Assembly: GCA_023229525.1 (NCBI GenBank)
Contig: JALNZC010000043.1
Location: 1 to 35,849 of the forward strand
Direction of reading: 5' to 3'
Length of the DNA: 35,849 nucleotides
DNA from: Bacteroidales bacterium
GTDB taxonomy: Bacteria; Bacteroidota; Bacteroidia; Bacteroidales; FEN-979
Part shown: one piece after another, positions 1 through 8,329 of the stretch
Layout: every line of letters starts with the position of its first letter
Numbering within the stretch: position 1 is the stretch's first letter
Translations under genes and position numbers: made by a program
The notes under the pieces: model-generated
The model's database searches: none
What the model saw: only the letters and a program-made list of their open reading frames with translations
Told to the model about the DNA's origin: nothing

Positions 1-470
1 CCTTCAACGACCACAATCCCTGCAGGATTTCCTCCATGTGCGTATGAGACGATCGCAATACCTGCCGGGGAAACCAATTTATGATGTACCATGCGCCTTC
101 CAATTAAATCATAAAGAGTCAGGGTGATGTTCTCATCTTTTGGAAAGATCGAATAAAACCTGAGTAATCCGGGTCCGTTGCTATACAGGTAAAATCCGCA
201 ATTATTTTGGAAAAGATCTACGACGTCATTTATTATTTTCCCTCTTGACAGATTTATCTCATAGCTTGTAAAATCATACGAAAGGGTATTGAGCATCTGA
301 AAACTTTCATTATCAATATTTTCCAATAAGATAGAATCCAACTTGACAGGAGTACCCATGTTTTTTGCAGTAAGTGTTACTATAACATCCTGTGCACCTG
401 AGAAGATCCCAAATGGAAGAAAAAAAATAAAAAGAATCAACCTTGTGAATATCGTGAATCTCTTTACCAT
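1..470 (-). CDS. Secreted protein, T9SS-associated type (3' part outside window)
   Basis: An open frame starts with ATG at 470 on the minus strand and runs off the window edge, so only the first 156 residues are visible. It begins with a basic N-terminus and hydrophobic stretch ending around FSGAQD, a typical Bacteroidota signal peptide. The visible mature part is beta-rich; a segment near residues 117-130 (ITLTLYDLIGRRMV) looks like the strand-turn-strand core of T9SS sorting-type beta domains. The arrangement (VTLTAKN...VKLDSILLEN) resembles the N-terminal region of some Bacteroidota surface proteins, but I cannot name the family. It starts 13 bases after the stop of the upstream S74/T9SS gene, so the two are probably co-transcribed. 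The function is unknown; the call rests on signal peptide and style of sequence only. Confidence 0.6.
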   Translation of the reverse strand, partial: MVKRFTIFTRLILFIFFLPFGIFSGAQDVIVTLTAKNMGTPVKLDSILLENIDNESFQMLNTLSYDFTSYEINLSRGKIINDVVDLFQNNCGFYLYSNGPGLLRFYSIFPKDENITLTLYDLIGRRMVHHKLVSPAGIAIVSYAHGGNPAGIVVVE

Positions 471-483
471 AATCCGCAAATTA

Positions 484-1542
484 TCACTTTGTAAGAATCA
501 TCCTCTTGGTATCAATCTCAATACCATCAATCATCAGCGTATAAAAATACATTCCAGGTTTAAGCTCATACCCGCGTATTATTATTTCTCCTTTCTGTTG
601 ATTCAGATTATTAAATTCTTTGATAAGAGTACCTTGCAAATCAAAGATAAAAATGGAGACTTTATTCGAAGGATTGTTTATTGTGAAACGAATTGTAGTG
701 TTATCTGAAAATGGATTTGGGATATTCTGAAACAAAATTCCAAGGTTCTCGGCAGTTGTTATATTAGGTTTGTTACCCATAAACTTTAAATCCGATAAAC
801 TTGTCTTTTCTAAAGCCTCAAAATACCCTTTCAGCAATTTTTTCAAACTGTCGATCTGTTCTTGCTGTTCTTTAATTGCCTCAACCAACAATCCAGTAAG
901 GCTATAATAAGCTACAGCTTTGGTACCATCAGGCATTGTCCTGACCAACTCTGGAACAACCTTCTCAACTTCTCGAGCAATTAATCCGATATATCGACGG
1001 CCTCGCTCAGAAATGAGTGAATCTAAAACTTGCTGATCAACATATTGATTTGCAGAATCAAGATGAATTGGATTCGAAATTTCATTATTAGTGTTACCAT
1101 TTTTATTAAAAATAGAAATCGTATCATTATACTTTTCTTTTCCCTCTTTTATTTCATAATAAATACCCCTTAGTGAAAGAACTTTCGATAAAGCTGAATC
1201 AAGATTATATATCCCTTTTCCCACGTTAAAATCAGAATTTATAAATGAACCTTGTGAATATACTTGCCCATTCCCATAAACAAAAAAATTATGAGAGTTG
1301 CCATATTGTACAATATAACATTTAGCATATGGATTAAATGCATGTGTAAGGTTCAACCAAACATATGGAGCAAAACCACTTGGTTCAAAAAGCGTATATC
1401 CACTTGGATAAACTTGGACCCCCCAGGATGTTGTAAGATTGCCAATACTTACATGATTATTGTTGTGAACTTTGATCTGGGCTTTGGAAACACTAACCCA
1501 AACGATAAAAAAAACAAATAATAAAAAAATCCTTAATTTCAT
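484..1542 (-). CDS. T9SS-exported protein with S74-like chaperone region
   Basis: This 352-residue protein is exported and probably surface-attached or released by type IX secretion. Residues 1-21 form a signal peptide. Residues about 101-238 resemble the intramolecular chaperone (peptidase S74) domain of phage tail spikes and bacterial surface proteins: the stretch RRYIGLIAREVEKVVPELV followed by a GTKAVAYYSLTGLLVEAIKEQ-like helix is the family hallmark. The usual SDxRLK self-cleavage motif is degenerate here (SDFNVGK, Ser103 to Lys109), so auto-processing is doubtful. Residues about 218-240 form a short coiled coil. Residues about 267-352 are a type A T9SS sorting domain (NIPNPF start, GMYFYTL near the end). 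It lies upstream of the partial secreted gene with only 13 bases between. The S74-like region and sorting domain are recognised from sequence; the ligand or surface role is unknown. Confidence 0.8.
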   Translation of the reverse strand: MKLRIFLLFVFFIVWVSVSKAQIKVHNNNHVSIGNLTTSWGVQVYPSGYTLFEPSGFAPYVWLNLTHAFNPYAKCYIVQYGNSHNFFVYGNGQVYSQGSFINSDFNVGKGIYNLDSALSKVLSLRGIYYEIKEGKEKYNDTISIFNKNGNTNNEISNPIHLDSANQYVDQQVLDSLISERGRRYIGLIAREVEKVVPELVRTMPDGTKAVAYYSLTGLLVEAIKEQQEQIDSLKKLLKGYFEALEKTSLSDLKFMGNKPNITTAENLGILFQNIPNPFSDNTTIRFTINNPSNKVSIFIFDLQGTLIKEFNNLNQQKGEIIIRGYELKPGMYFYTLMIDGIEIDTKRMILTK

Positions 1543-1622
1543 AATACATTTATTTTAGTTTTTACTGTTTTTATTGATTATGAATCTATAAACTTTCATA
1601 TTATCAATTAATTCATTGTACT

Positions 1623-2768
1623 TTAATTTTCAAGTGAAGAATTAATAAACAAGGCAGGTTGAGTTTTAATTGTGCGTGCCGTAAATTCTGTATTTCCTTC
1701 TACAGTAAAACCCTTATCAAGTATAATACTATCTTTAGCCCATACAGTAATATTTTGAAAAGGGGGTATAATAGCAGTATGTCCATTTCCTCCGAGCCTT
1801 ATTGATTTATGAACGGAGAACATACCTGGGTAGTTCATACTAAAATAAGAAGGCCAGAATTCTAAAATAGAATTATCTTCCCTTAATTTAAATGATTTAA
1901 TATAATCGATTTCGAATCCAACAGAAAGATTTGAATTTTGATTGACAGTCCAATTGACCGCAAAAGTAAATTGAATCCATTGTGGGATTGCATATATGAA
2001 ATCCGTGCATGTCCATGGGCTTTCAAGACTATTATACATTGAGGGGGCAGTAGAATACCTAACTGATGTAATCAAATTACCATTAATATAATAGTGTAAT
2101 TCCTCCGGTAACCACTCAATCGCATAAATAGTTTCAGAGCCACTAATGGGCTGAGTAAAGTCAATATTCCATGAAAGCTTGGATGTACCGCTATATGGAG
2201 GAAGGTTGTGATAAAAATTTTGCATCATTTGAATATTGGAAGGTCCTGGTGATAGAATATATTTCTCAAAAACGTCAATTTCATCATATTGAGAAATTTC
2301 ATTATTATATGAATATAACCAAAAACATGGATTAAGTGCAAGGTCGGTTGGTAAGGAACATTTTACTTCTATATAACCATATTGAAATTTATTTACTGTA
2401 CCGACATATGCACCAGAGTAATTATAGTTCCTTCCTTCACACAGATAAGATTGACTAAGGTGTTTTGCTTTAAGTTTTAATCTTTCTTGCTCCACTATAA
2501 CATTATCAACAGATGAACTTGCGAATGATACAACTTCGGTAGGGTTGGCAGAGCAATAATTATTTTTAACAGTCCATTTTGATTGATTAAGCGGATAGCC
2601 CAAAAAATCATCGCTAAATGCATCAAACTGTTCCCAGCCTGAAGTTCTTGCTTTAAGATTGGTAGGAAAGTTAATTGGAGGACTATCCTTTTGAAAGAAT
2701 TCCGGACAATCTTGAGCTTTTAAAATCAAGAAAAAGAAAATGCCTAAAATAAAAAGTAAAGATCTCAT
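1623..2768 (-). CDS. Secreted glycoside hydrolase family 16 protein
   Basis: A secreted beta-glucanase-type enzyme (GH16 includes laminarinases, lichenases, agarases and carrageenases). I chose the ATG at 2768 rather than the in-frame ATG at 2798, because it gives a compact signal peptide (MRSLLFILGIFFFLILKAQ). With this start, the catalytic motif EIDVFE has its nucleophile at Glu163 and acid/base at Glu168, with Asp165 between. FSDDF near residue 51 and GYIEVKCSLP near 131 are other GH16 landmarks, and WLPEELHYYINGN is the strand pair seen towards the C-terminal side. About 50 C-terminal residues (IILDKGFTVEGNTEFTARTI) match the beta module often found before T9SS sorting domains, but no canonical sorting domain follows. 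The substrate cannot be told from motifs alone. The gene is AT-rich like its neighbour. Confidence 0.85.
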   Translation of the reverse strand: MRSLLFILGIFFFLILKAQDCPEFFQKDSPPINFPTNLKARTSGWEQFDAFSDDFLGYPLNQSKWTVKNNYCSANPTEVVSFASSSVDNVIVEQERLKLKAKHLSQSYLCEGRNYNYSGAYVGTVNKFQYGYIEVKCSLPTDLALNPCFWLYSYNNEISQYDEIDVFEKYILSPGPSNIQMMQNFYHNLPPYSGTSKLSWNIDFTQPISGSETIYAIEWLPEELHYYINGNLITSVRYSTAPSMYNSLESPWTCTDFIYAIPQWIQFTFAVNWTVNQNSNLSVGFEIDYIKSFKLREDNSILEFWPSYFSMNYPGMFSVHKSIRLGGNGHTAIIPPFQNITVWAKDSIILDKGFTVEGNTEFTARTIKTQPALFINSSLEN

Positions 2769-2835
2769 ATTTTCTAAAATGAAAAAAAAATCAAACAATT
2801 AAAACAAATTCTTCTCTCATAACAAATAAGGTTGC

Positions 2836-2867
2836 CGAATATACATATTTTTTTTGCATTTGTCAAA
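2836..2867 (-). promoter_or_regulatory. Putative promoter of the GH16 gene
   Basis: On the minus strand TTTG (2864-2867) is followed after 20 bases by TATATTCG (2836-2843), one base off the Bacteroidota -7 consensus TAnnTTTG. It would give a leader of about 60 bases before the ATG at 2768. Confidence 0.4.
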
Positions 2868-3022
2868 TAATAATGACAAAATATTTGAATGTACGAATCT
2901 ATACTTAATTGTAAACATGCAAAGTATAAATCCATTTTGCTCAAATTCCATGCCTGTTTAACGACAACCATGGAGGGGATGGATCAGTCCTTTTTCTTAC
3001 CTTAGCCGAAAAATAAATTTTG

Positions 3023-5002
3023 ATGTCAGTAAAAGAATGGGCTGTTTTAACTTTCTTTTTAATGGTAAACAATTGTATACCATTAATTTCAAATGCTTCT
3101 TATGATAAGATGTTACTGGCTTCAAACAGGTATATATTTGTGAACTTTCAGGCTGATACATTATCAACCCAGATTAAACCTCCCAAACCACAAAAAGATT
3201 CTACCACCGTCAGCTTCTTTTATAACGATTTTGAAAAACTAGGCAGCCTCAGACTACATCCCAACGATACGGCCATCGCAGGATTTCAAAACTATGACCT
3301 GCTGTACAAGAATAACTACTTCTTTGCTACATTGGGTAATATCGGCCAAAACAGCCGGTCGCTGATCCCTCTCCCATGCATGAACCAAAGCGGATTCGAT
3401 TACGGTATTCATTCCTCCGACCCTTACTTGTATCAGAATGACAGCGTTCACTATTATAGAGTGGTTAAAACATATACGGAACTCACCTATACCCAGGGCG
3501 CTAAGAAAGAACAAAATTTTCATGCCATCTTTAGCCGCAACATTTACCGTAGTCTTAACCTGGGATTCGATTTCCACGTAATGAGTGCACCTGGGGCTTA
3601 TTTCCGTCAAAAAACCAATCACATCAATTTTGTCCTTACCAGCCAGTTTTTTACTAAAAACAAACGCTACGGTGTCATCGCAAACTTCACTATCAACCGC
3701 TTGCGAAATTATGAGAATGGGGGGATCAAATACGACAGCCTTTTTGAACAAAATATTTTTACCAACCGGTTGGTTATCCCTGTTAACCTTACATCAGCGC
3801 AAAACCGGGTTCGTGAAACGGGATTTTTCATGAAACATTATTTCGACCTTACCCGTCACCCCCGAAACGAAAAAGATACTACCCTCGGTAAGCGCAAACG
3901 CTTTGAATTCGGACGGCTCACATACTCTTTCCAGTATTACCGGCAGATCCAAAACTATATTGATGATCAATCCGACAGCGGTTTCTATCCGAAACCCATT
4001 TTCGATACTGTTCAAACCATCGACTCCGTGACCGTAACCAAGATCATCAATGATGTGGTATGGTCGAATCCCAGTTTTAATCCGCAAAAGAAACTTCGTG
4101 TATTCCGGCTCGAAGCGGGGATTAAACAACAATATGCGGAAGTTTCAATGCGTGAAACAAAAAATTATTTCATTCAATATATCCCTCATGCGGAAATAGA
4201 CTTTGTCCCATTCCCCTCACTTCGTCTGGAAGCCCGCGGAGATTATGTATTGGGCGATTTCAACGAGGGTGATCTCAGTCTGAGGGTTAAACTCAGTTCC
4301 ACGCTTGGACGACCCGATAAAAATATCGGGATCATCTCTCTGACCGGCAACTACGTTTTTCAACAAGCCGGGTGGTTTTTTGAACATTATGCCGGGAACA
4401 ATTTTCAATGGGATACTACCTGGCAAAAACAGGGATTAATCTCAGGTGGTTTTAATTATTCCTGGAAATTCCTGGAAGCCGGATTCAATATCAGCCGCAT
4501 TAATCATTATGTTTATCTCGATTCCCTTTCCAGGCCAAGACAAAATCAAGGTGAATTCGGACACATCTATGTTTACCTGAACGGGGACATAAATGTTTGG
4601 CGTTTTAAGTTCAAACCACAGATGGTTTATCAAACGGTTCAGGGGACAACCCTCATGAGGGTACCCGCTTTCATGGGGAATCTTTCCATTTACTATATCC
4701 AACCCCTTTTTCATGGAGCTGCAGTCCTGCAACCCGGGTTCAACTTCTTTTATAACTCCGCCTATTATGCCGATCAATACAATCCTGCAACCCGGTCTTT
4801 CTTTTTACAGGACAAGAGGGAAATCGGGAACTACCTTTACATGGACGTTTTTATCGATCTGAAGATTCAACACGCCCGCTTTTTTGCTATGTATTCTCAT
4901 TTCAATGCAGGCTTTATGGGTCGGGATTATTATATGACACCAAAATATCCCATGCAGGACGCTGCTTTTAAATTCGGTATTGCATGGAGGTTCCATGATT
5001 GA
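3023..5002 (+). CDS. Putative outer-membrane porin (Porin_10-like)
   Basis: A 659-residue protein with an N-terminal hydrophobic export segment (residues about 5-26) and, after a Pro/Lys-rich linker, a long series of amphipathic strands rich in Tyr, Phe and Asn, ending in an aromatic strand (FGIAWRFHD) as outer-membrane beta-barrels do. The early block SFFYNDFEKLGSLR... followed by TLGNIGQNSRSL is characteristic of the Bacteroidota putative porin family (Pfam Porin_10). The ATG at 3023 is used; a TTG immediately before it is in frame but needs no invoking. The gene stands alone: an AT-rich divergent gap separates it from the GH16 gene and 61 bases separate it from the DUF2148 gene downstream. 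Role as a barrel is well supported; the substrate, or whether it is a true open pore, is unknown. Confidence 0.8.
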   Translation: MSVKEWAVLTFFLMVNNCIPLISNASYDKMLLASNRYIFVNFQADTLSTQIKPPKPQKDSTTVSFFYNDFEKLGSLRLHPNDTAIAGFQNYDLLYKNNYFFATLGNIGQNSRSLIPLPCMNQSGFDYGIHSSDPYLYQNDSVHYYRVVKTYTELTYTQGAKKEQNFHAIFSRNIYRSLNLGFDFHVMSAPGAYFRQKTNHINFVLTSQFFTKNKRYGVIANFTINRLRNYENGGIKYDSLFEQNIFTNRLVIPVNLTSAQNRVRETGFFMKHYFDLTRHPRNEKDTTLGKRKRFEFGRLTYSFQYYRQIQNYIDDQSDSGFYPKPIFDTVQTIDSVTVTKIINDVVWSNPSFNPQKKLRVFRLEAGIKQQYAEVSMRETKNYFIQYIPHAEIDFVPFPSLRLEARGDYVLGDFNEGDLSLRVKLSSTLGRPDKNIGIISLTGNYVFQQAGWFFEHYAGNNFQWDTTWQKQGLISGGFNYSWKFLEAGFNISRINHYVYLDSLSRPRQNQGEFGHIYVYLNGDINVWRFKFKPQMVYQTVQGTTLMRVPAFMGNLSIYYIQPLFHGAAVLQPGFNFFYNSAYYADQYNPATRSFFLQDKREIGNYLYMDVFIDLKIQHARFFAMYSHFNAGFMGRDYYMTPKYPMQDAAFKFGIAWRFHD

Positions 5003-5063
5003 TCCAAATCAGACATCACGATTTACAATTCCTTTAAAATACTGAACGAAAATATTTCAAACC

Positions 5064-5597
5064 ATGTACTTAGAAGAACAAATAAGAAAAGAAACGGCCA
5101 TCAGAGTGGCGCAACTTATGCTGACAGCTGCCCGTACCGCTCCCAAAGCCAGAGGAACTGACAATATTGTATTGGCTATTGCCGAGCAATCTGAAATCGT
5201 GGAAATTGCAAAAAGAATGGAGGAAATTGGGAATCGGCCAAACGGCCCGGCATTTTTTCTTCGTGATGCCGCAAATATCTTGCAATCCCAGGCATTGGTG
5301 CTGATGGGAACCCGGATCAAAGCCCAGGAACTCCAGATTTGCGGAAGATGCGGGTATGAAAATTGTGAGGAGAAAAATAAATTTCCAGATATCCCCTGTA
5401 CTTTTAATACGGGAGATCTCGGTATTGCCATGGGATCGGCAGTCAGCGTCGCCACCGACCAGCGAATTGATAATCGTATCATGTATACTGTCGGGCAAGC
5501 GGTTCTCGAACTTAGACTTTTGGGCGAAGATGTCAGGATCGCTTTCGGTATCCCACTGAGTATAAGTCCAAAAAATCCTTTCTTTGACCGGAAATGA
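5064..5597 (+). CDS. DUF2148 ferredoxin-like domain protein
   Basis: A 177-residue protein of the DUF2148 / COG4739 family, described as an uncharacterised protein containing a ferredoxin domain. The N-terminal helix with TAARTAPKARGTDNI resembles the nitroreductase-like start of this family. Four cysteines, Cys93, Cys96, Cys101 and Cys112 (ICGRCGYENC...IPC), form the likely iron-sulfur or metal site. The later GSAVSVATDQRIDNRIMYTVG block is also family-typical. Length is normal for the family. No operon partner is obvious; it follows the porin by 61 bases. DUF2148 proteins are common in anaerobes and their reaction is not established, so a redox role is inference from the cysteine pattern. 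Confidence 0.85.
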   Translation: MYLEEQIRKETAIRVAQLMLTAARTAPKARGTDNIVLAIAEQSEIVEIAKRMEEIGNRPNGPAFFLRDAANILQSQALVLMGTRIKAQELQICGRCGYENCEEKNKFPDIPCTFNTGDLGIAMGSAVSVATDQRIDNRIMYTVGQAVLELRLLGEDVRIAFGIPLSISPKNPFFDRK

Positions 5598-5817
5598 ATG
5601 TATACGATATGAATGTTCAGAAAGAATCCAGACAAATGAACTACCTTATCCATAAATAAATCAACTGGACAGGCATAAAATCTATGGGATGAACCTCAGG
5701 TAAGCCCTGTACCTAAATTCCGCATCAAAGGGTAGGAAATTTACCTAAAAACTTCACCCCGTGTACCTATTCTCCTAAAGGAGTAAACAGAGGGTCGGGC
5801 TGATTAAAAATAAAACT
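5598..5817. other. 220-base gap with TACCTA repeats, no gene seen
   Basis: No convincing gene lies between the DUF2148 gene and the aldo/keto reductase. The gap holds TACCTAAA at 5710-5717 and 5742-5749 and TACCTAT at 5764-5770, an inverted GGTAGG at 5731-5736, and a short CTCC-TAAA-GGAG hairpin at 5773-5784. I recognise no riboswitch or small RNA family in it. Confidence 0.3.
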
Positions 5818-6699
5818 GTGGAATATCGTGAATTTGGAAACTCAGGATTAAAGGTTTCACTGCTTGGTTTCGGAGCCGGTCATATCGGCTCCCCTGAAAT
5901 GAATGAAACAACAGCTGAAAAGCTGCTTAATCAAGTTTTAGATCAGGGTATTAACCTGATTGACACGGCCCGTTCATACGGTGAATCGGAACGCAGGATC
6001 GGCCAATACGTGGGTCATCGTCGCCGCGATTTTATCATTTCTACCAAAGTGGGGTATACTTTCGGGGATAAATCCGATTGGAGTTATGAGGCAACCATGG
6101 GTACTGTGGATGAAGCATTGAAAAAGCTGAAGTCCGATTATATTGATATCGTTCATTTACATTCCTGTGAAAAACAGTTTCTTGAGCAGGGTGAAGCAAT
6201 AGTTGCGCTGGAGAAAGCCAAAGAACAGGGAAAAGTTCGCGTCATTGCCTATTCCGGAGAAAATGATGCCCTCTCCTATGCTATTGAATCGAGCCGATTC
6301 GGCAGCATTCAATGTTCCGTTAATATTTTTGATCAACGGGTTGTTGAAAACCAACTGCCAAAAGCTTTCAAAAAAGGGATGGGGATCATAGCCAAACGTC
6401 CGATTGCCAATGCTGTCTGGCGTTATCCGACCCGTCCCGAGGGCCATAGCCATGCTATCTATTGGGACAGGAAACAGCAAATGAAAATCAACTTACATAG
6501 TCTTGACTGGAATGAACTTGCTTTACGCTTTGCAGCTTTTATCCCGGAAGTTTCAACGATCATCGCAGGTACATCTGACATTAATCATCTGAAAAAAAAT
6601 CTTAACATACTCAAAAAAGGTCCACTTGATCAAGAAATCCTATCCCACATCAGATCTGAATTCTCTCTCTATGGACAGAATTGGGAAGGGCTGATTTAA
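5818..6699 (+). CDS. Aldo/keto reductase
   Basis: A cytosolic NAD(P)H-dependent oxidoreductase of the aldo/keto reductase superfamily, 293 residues, a normal length. The catalytic set is visible: Asp49 and Tyr54 in NLIDTARSYGESERRIG, Lys77 in ISTKVGY, and His115 in DIVHLHSCE. The N-terminus (MEYREFGNSGLKVSLLGFGAGHIG) is the usual first strand. The frame starts at GTG 5818; no in-frame ATG is available before residue 28, which would cut the conserved first strand, so GTG is preferred. No Shine-Dalgarno is visible. It stands alone with no operon partner. Substrate is unknown; the sequence is closest in style to the bacterial general-stress and sugar-aldehyde branch (AKR11/12-like), but this is only an impression. 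Confidence 0.9.
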   Translation: MEYREFGNSGLKVSLLGFGAGHIGSPEMNETTAEKLLNQVLDQGINLIDTARSYGESERRIGQYVGHRRRDFIISTKVGYTFGDKSDWSYEATMGTVDEALKKLKSDYIDIVHLHSCEKQFLEQGEAIVALEKAKEQGKVRVIAYSGENDALSYAIESSRFGSIQCSVNIFDQRVVENQLPKAFKKGMGIIAKRPIANAVWRYPTRPEGHSHAIYWDRKQQMKINLHSLDWNELALRFAAFIPEVSTIIAGTSDINHLKKNLNILKKGPLDQEILSHIRSEFSLYGQNWEGLI

Positions 6700-6773
6700 T
6701 TGCAGTCTACCCTGCCGAATGGATTTCAAATTCTTAAAATTCTGTTAAATTATTTCAGATTTGAATTTTTCAC

Positions 6774-6805
6774 TTGACTTTGGGTTCACGAATGTTGTAT
6801 CTTTG
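6774..6805 (+). promoter_or_regulatory. Putative promoter of the copper-protein gene
   Basis: TTG (6774-6776) is followed after 21 bases by TATCTTTG (6798-6805), a perfect TAnnTTTG -7 box of the Bacteroidota primary sigma factor. The start codon is 38 bases downstream of the box. Confidence 0.55.
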
Positions 6806-6843
6806 TTTTTATTTATTCTAAATTAACATAAATAAATAGAACG

Positions 6844-7470
6844 ATGAAAAAACATTATTTTTATATCCTATCTATAATCAGTCTGTTATTGATGGGATTT
6901 TCAGATCCGTCTTTTGCAACCAAATGGCAAGTCAATGTTGCAAATTTTGTGTTCACACCTGCCAGTTTGCCCAATGTTTTAATTGGCGACACCGTACATT
7001 TTCAGTGGGTAAGCGGTACCCATACCACGACTTCAACAACCATACCTGCCGGGGCAGCAACATGGGACCATCCGATCACGAGCACGTCTCAGGTTTTTGA
7101 TTATATTCCGACTGTTCCCGGAAGCTATAACTATAAATGCACCATTCACGCTGCGATGGGCATGGTTGGTTCCTTTACAGTTACTTATCCGACCGGGATT
7201 TCAGAACAAAGAAACGCACTGGGTATTGATATCTTCCCAAACCCTGTTCAAAACGTTGCTTTTATCAAGATGATTTCTGATCCGGCCCATGTTACGGGAT
7301 TAAAGATTTACGATATAACCGGTAAGACAATCATGGTTAAAGATCTTAAAAATCTTTCACAGGATCAACTGTTGACCATTGATTTAAGTACACTTAACAG
7401 TGGAATATATTTTGCCCTTTTTACCGATAATGAAAACGGTACAACCGTTAAGAGGATTATTAAAAAGTAA
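6844..7470 (+). CDS. Plastocyanin-like copper protein with T9SS sorting domain
   Basis: A secreted blue-copper protein of 208 residues in two parts. Residues 1-25 are a signal peptide. Residues about 27-116 form a cupredoxin domain with a type 1 copper site: His60 (SGTH), Cys99 and His102 (YKCTIH), and Met107 as axial ligand, with the Cys-x2-His-x4-Met spacing of plastocyanins. Residues about 124-208 are a type A T9SS sorting domain (IDIFPNPVQN, then SGIYFALF, ending TVKRIIKK). The protein should therefore leave the cell through the T9SS and be anchored or released at the surface. It probably carries electrons or binds copper; partner unknown. It has its own good promoter and converges on the truncated flavoprotein gene. 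Confidence 0.88.
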   Translation: MKKHYFYILSIISLLLMGFSDPSFATKWQVNVANFVFTPASLPNVLIGDTVHFQWVSGTHTTTSTTIPAGAATWDHPITSTSQVFDYIPTVPGSYNYKCTIHAAMGMVGSFTVTYPTGISEQRNALGIDIFPNPVQNVAFIKMISDPAHVTGLKIYDITGKTIMVKDLKNLSQDQLLTIDLSTLNSGIYFALFTDNENGTTVKRIIKK

Positions 7471-7476
7471 CCGGTA

Positions 7477-8274
7477 TCAGATTGACGTTCTCAGTTTTTT
7501 TCTCCACTTCCCGGGAAGTTTTTCTTCGTGTTGAGAACAAACCATCTTGCCTGAATACATCCTGGCGATTCCGCTCGCTTCACCCACTTCCGTACCACCG
7601 GTAAATCCATCGCGAAGGTTCATTTTCACTACAACTGTAAGGGCAGATCCCGCTGAAAGGATAACCTCACGGATCACTTCACGCAGGAACCGTGCTCGAT
7701 TTTCGAACGATCCGCCATATTCATCTTTTCGTTTATTGATATACGACGAAATGAACTGACTGATAAAGTAACCATGACCTGCATGTACTTCAACTGCATC
7801 AAACCCTGATTCCTTTGCCAGACGGGTTGCCACTCCAAAATCACAAACGATTTCCCAGATCTCATCCCTTGTTGCCGTCCTGGACAAGGTCGGCCCATAC
7901 AAGTTAAAACCTCCCGTGGGGGCCAGGCATACGCCACCCGATACTGATTTTTTTGCAATTAATCCGCAATGACCGATCTGGATGACAGCAAAACTACCCT
8001 CTTTGTGTATTGCTTCCGTCAACAGGCGGAGCCCGGGAACTGCTTCTTTTCTCAGCCAAAGCTGATGATCAAAGGAAAGACCGCTTTTCGAAACCGCTGC
8101 ATAAGCTACCGTTGTCATCGCCACGCCACCGGCAGCAACCGAGCGATGGTATTGAATCAAATCATCTGAAACACGATGACCCGGACACATTCCTTCAAAT
8201 GCTGCAGAACGGATGGAACGGTTATGAAGCACGAGATGCCCAAGCTTCGCGGCAGTAAATAAATGATCTGCCAT
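7477..8274 (-). pseudogene. Old yellow enzyme (NADH:flavin oxidoreductase), C-terminus missing
   Basis: The first ~225 codons encode an FMN-binding TIM-barrel oxidoreductase of the old yellow enzyme family: MADHLFTAAKLGHLVLHNRSIRSA start, IQIGHCG, and the family signature FDAVEVHAGHGYFISQFIS with the His-x-x-His substrate pair, followed by NKRKDEYGGSFENRARF. Full-length members are about 340-400 residues; this frame stops at 265. After NLRDGFTGGTEVGEASGIARM the sequence turns into a Lys/Arg-rich tail that does not match the family, so roughly a third of the barrel, including the phosphate-binding strands 7-8, is absent. Only 6 bases separate its end from the stop of the convergent copper-protein gene, so the missing part was deleted rather than shifted in frame. 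The tail coincides with a nested inverted repeat (7487-7538). The product is unlikely to be a working enzyme. Confidence 0.7.
7487..7538. terminator. Nested inverted repeat between convergent genes
   Basis: An outer pair GTTCTCA (7487-7493) and TGAGAAC (7532-7538) encloses a perfect 14-base palindrome (7506-7519, ACTTCCCGGGAAGT) followed by a T-run (7519-7523). On the plus strand the inner hairpin plus T-run could end transcription of the copper-protein gene. It lies inside the aberrant 3' tail of the truncated flavoprotein frame. Confidence 0.45.
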
Positions 8275-8329
8275 AAAAAGATTTCAGTGAATTGGCTTCT
8301 ACTATTTAAATTTAGAGAAAAACGAAAAA

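Noticed and set aside
2774..2971. A 65-codon frame upstream of the GH16 gene on the minus strand
   Set aside because: It has no recognisable features and overlaps the likely GH16 promoter.
5057..5653. A 198-codon open frame antisense to the DUF2148 gene
   Set aside because: The plus strand encodes a complete DUF2148 protein with all four cysteines; the antisense frame looks like a shadow.
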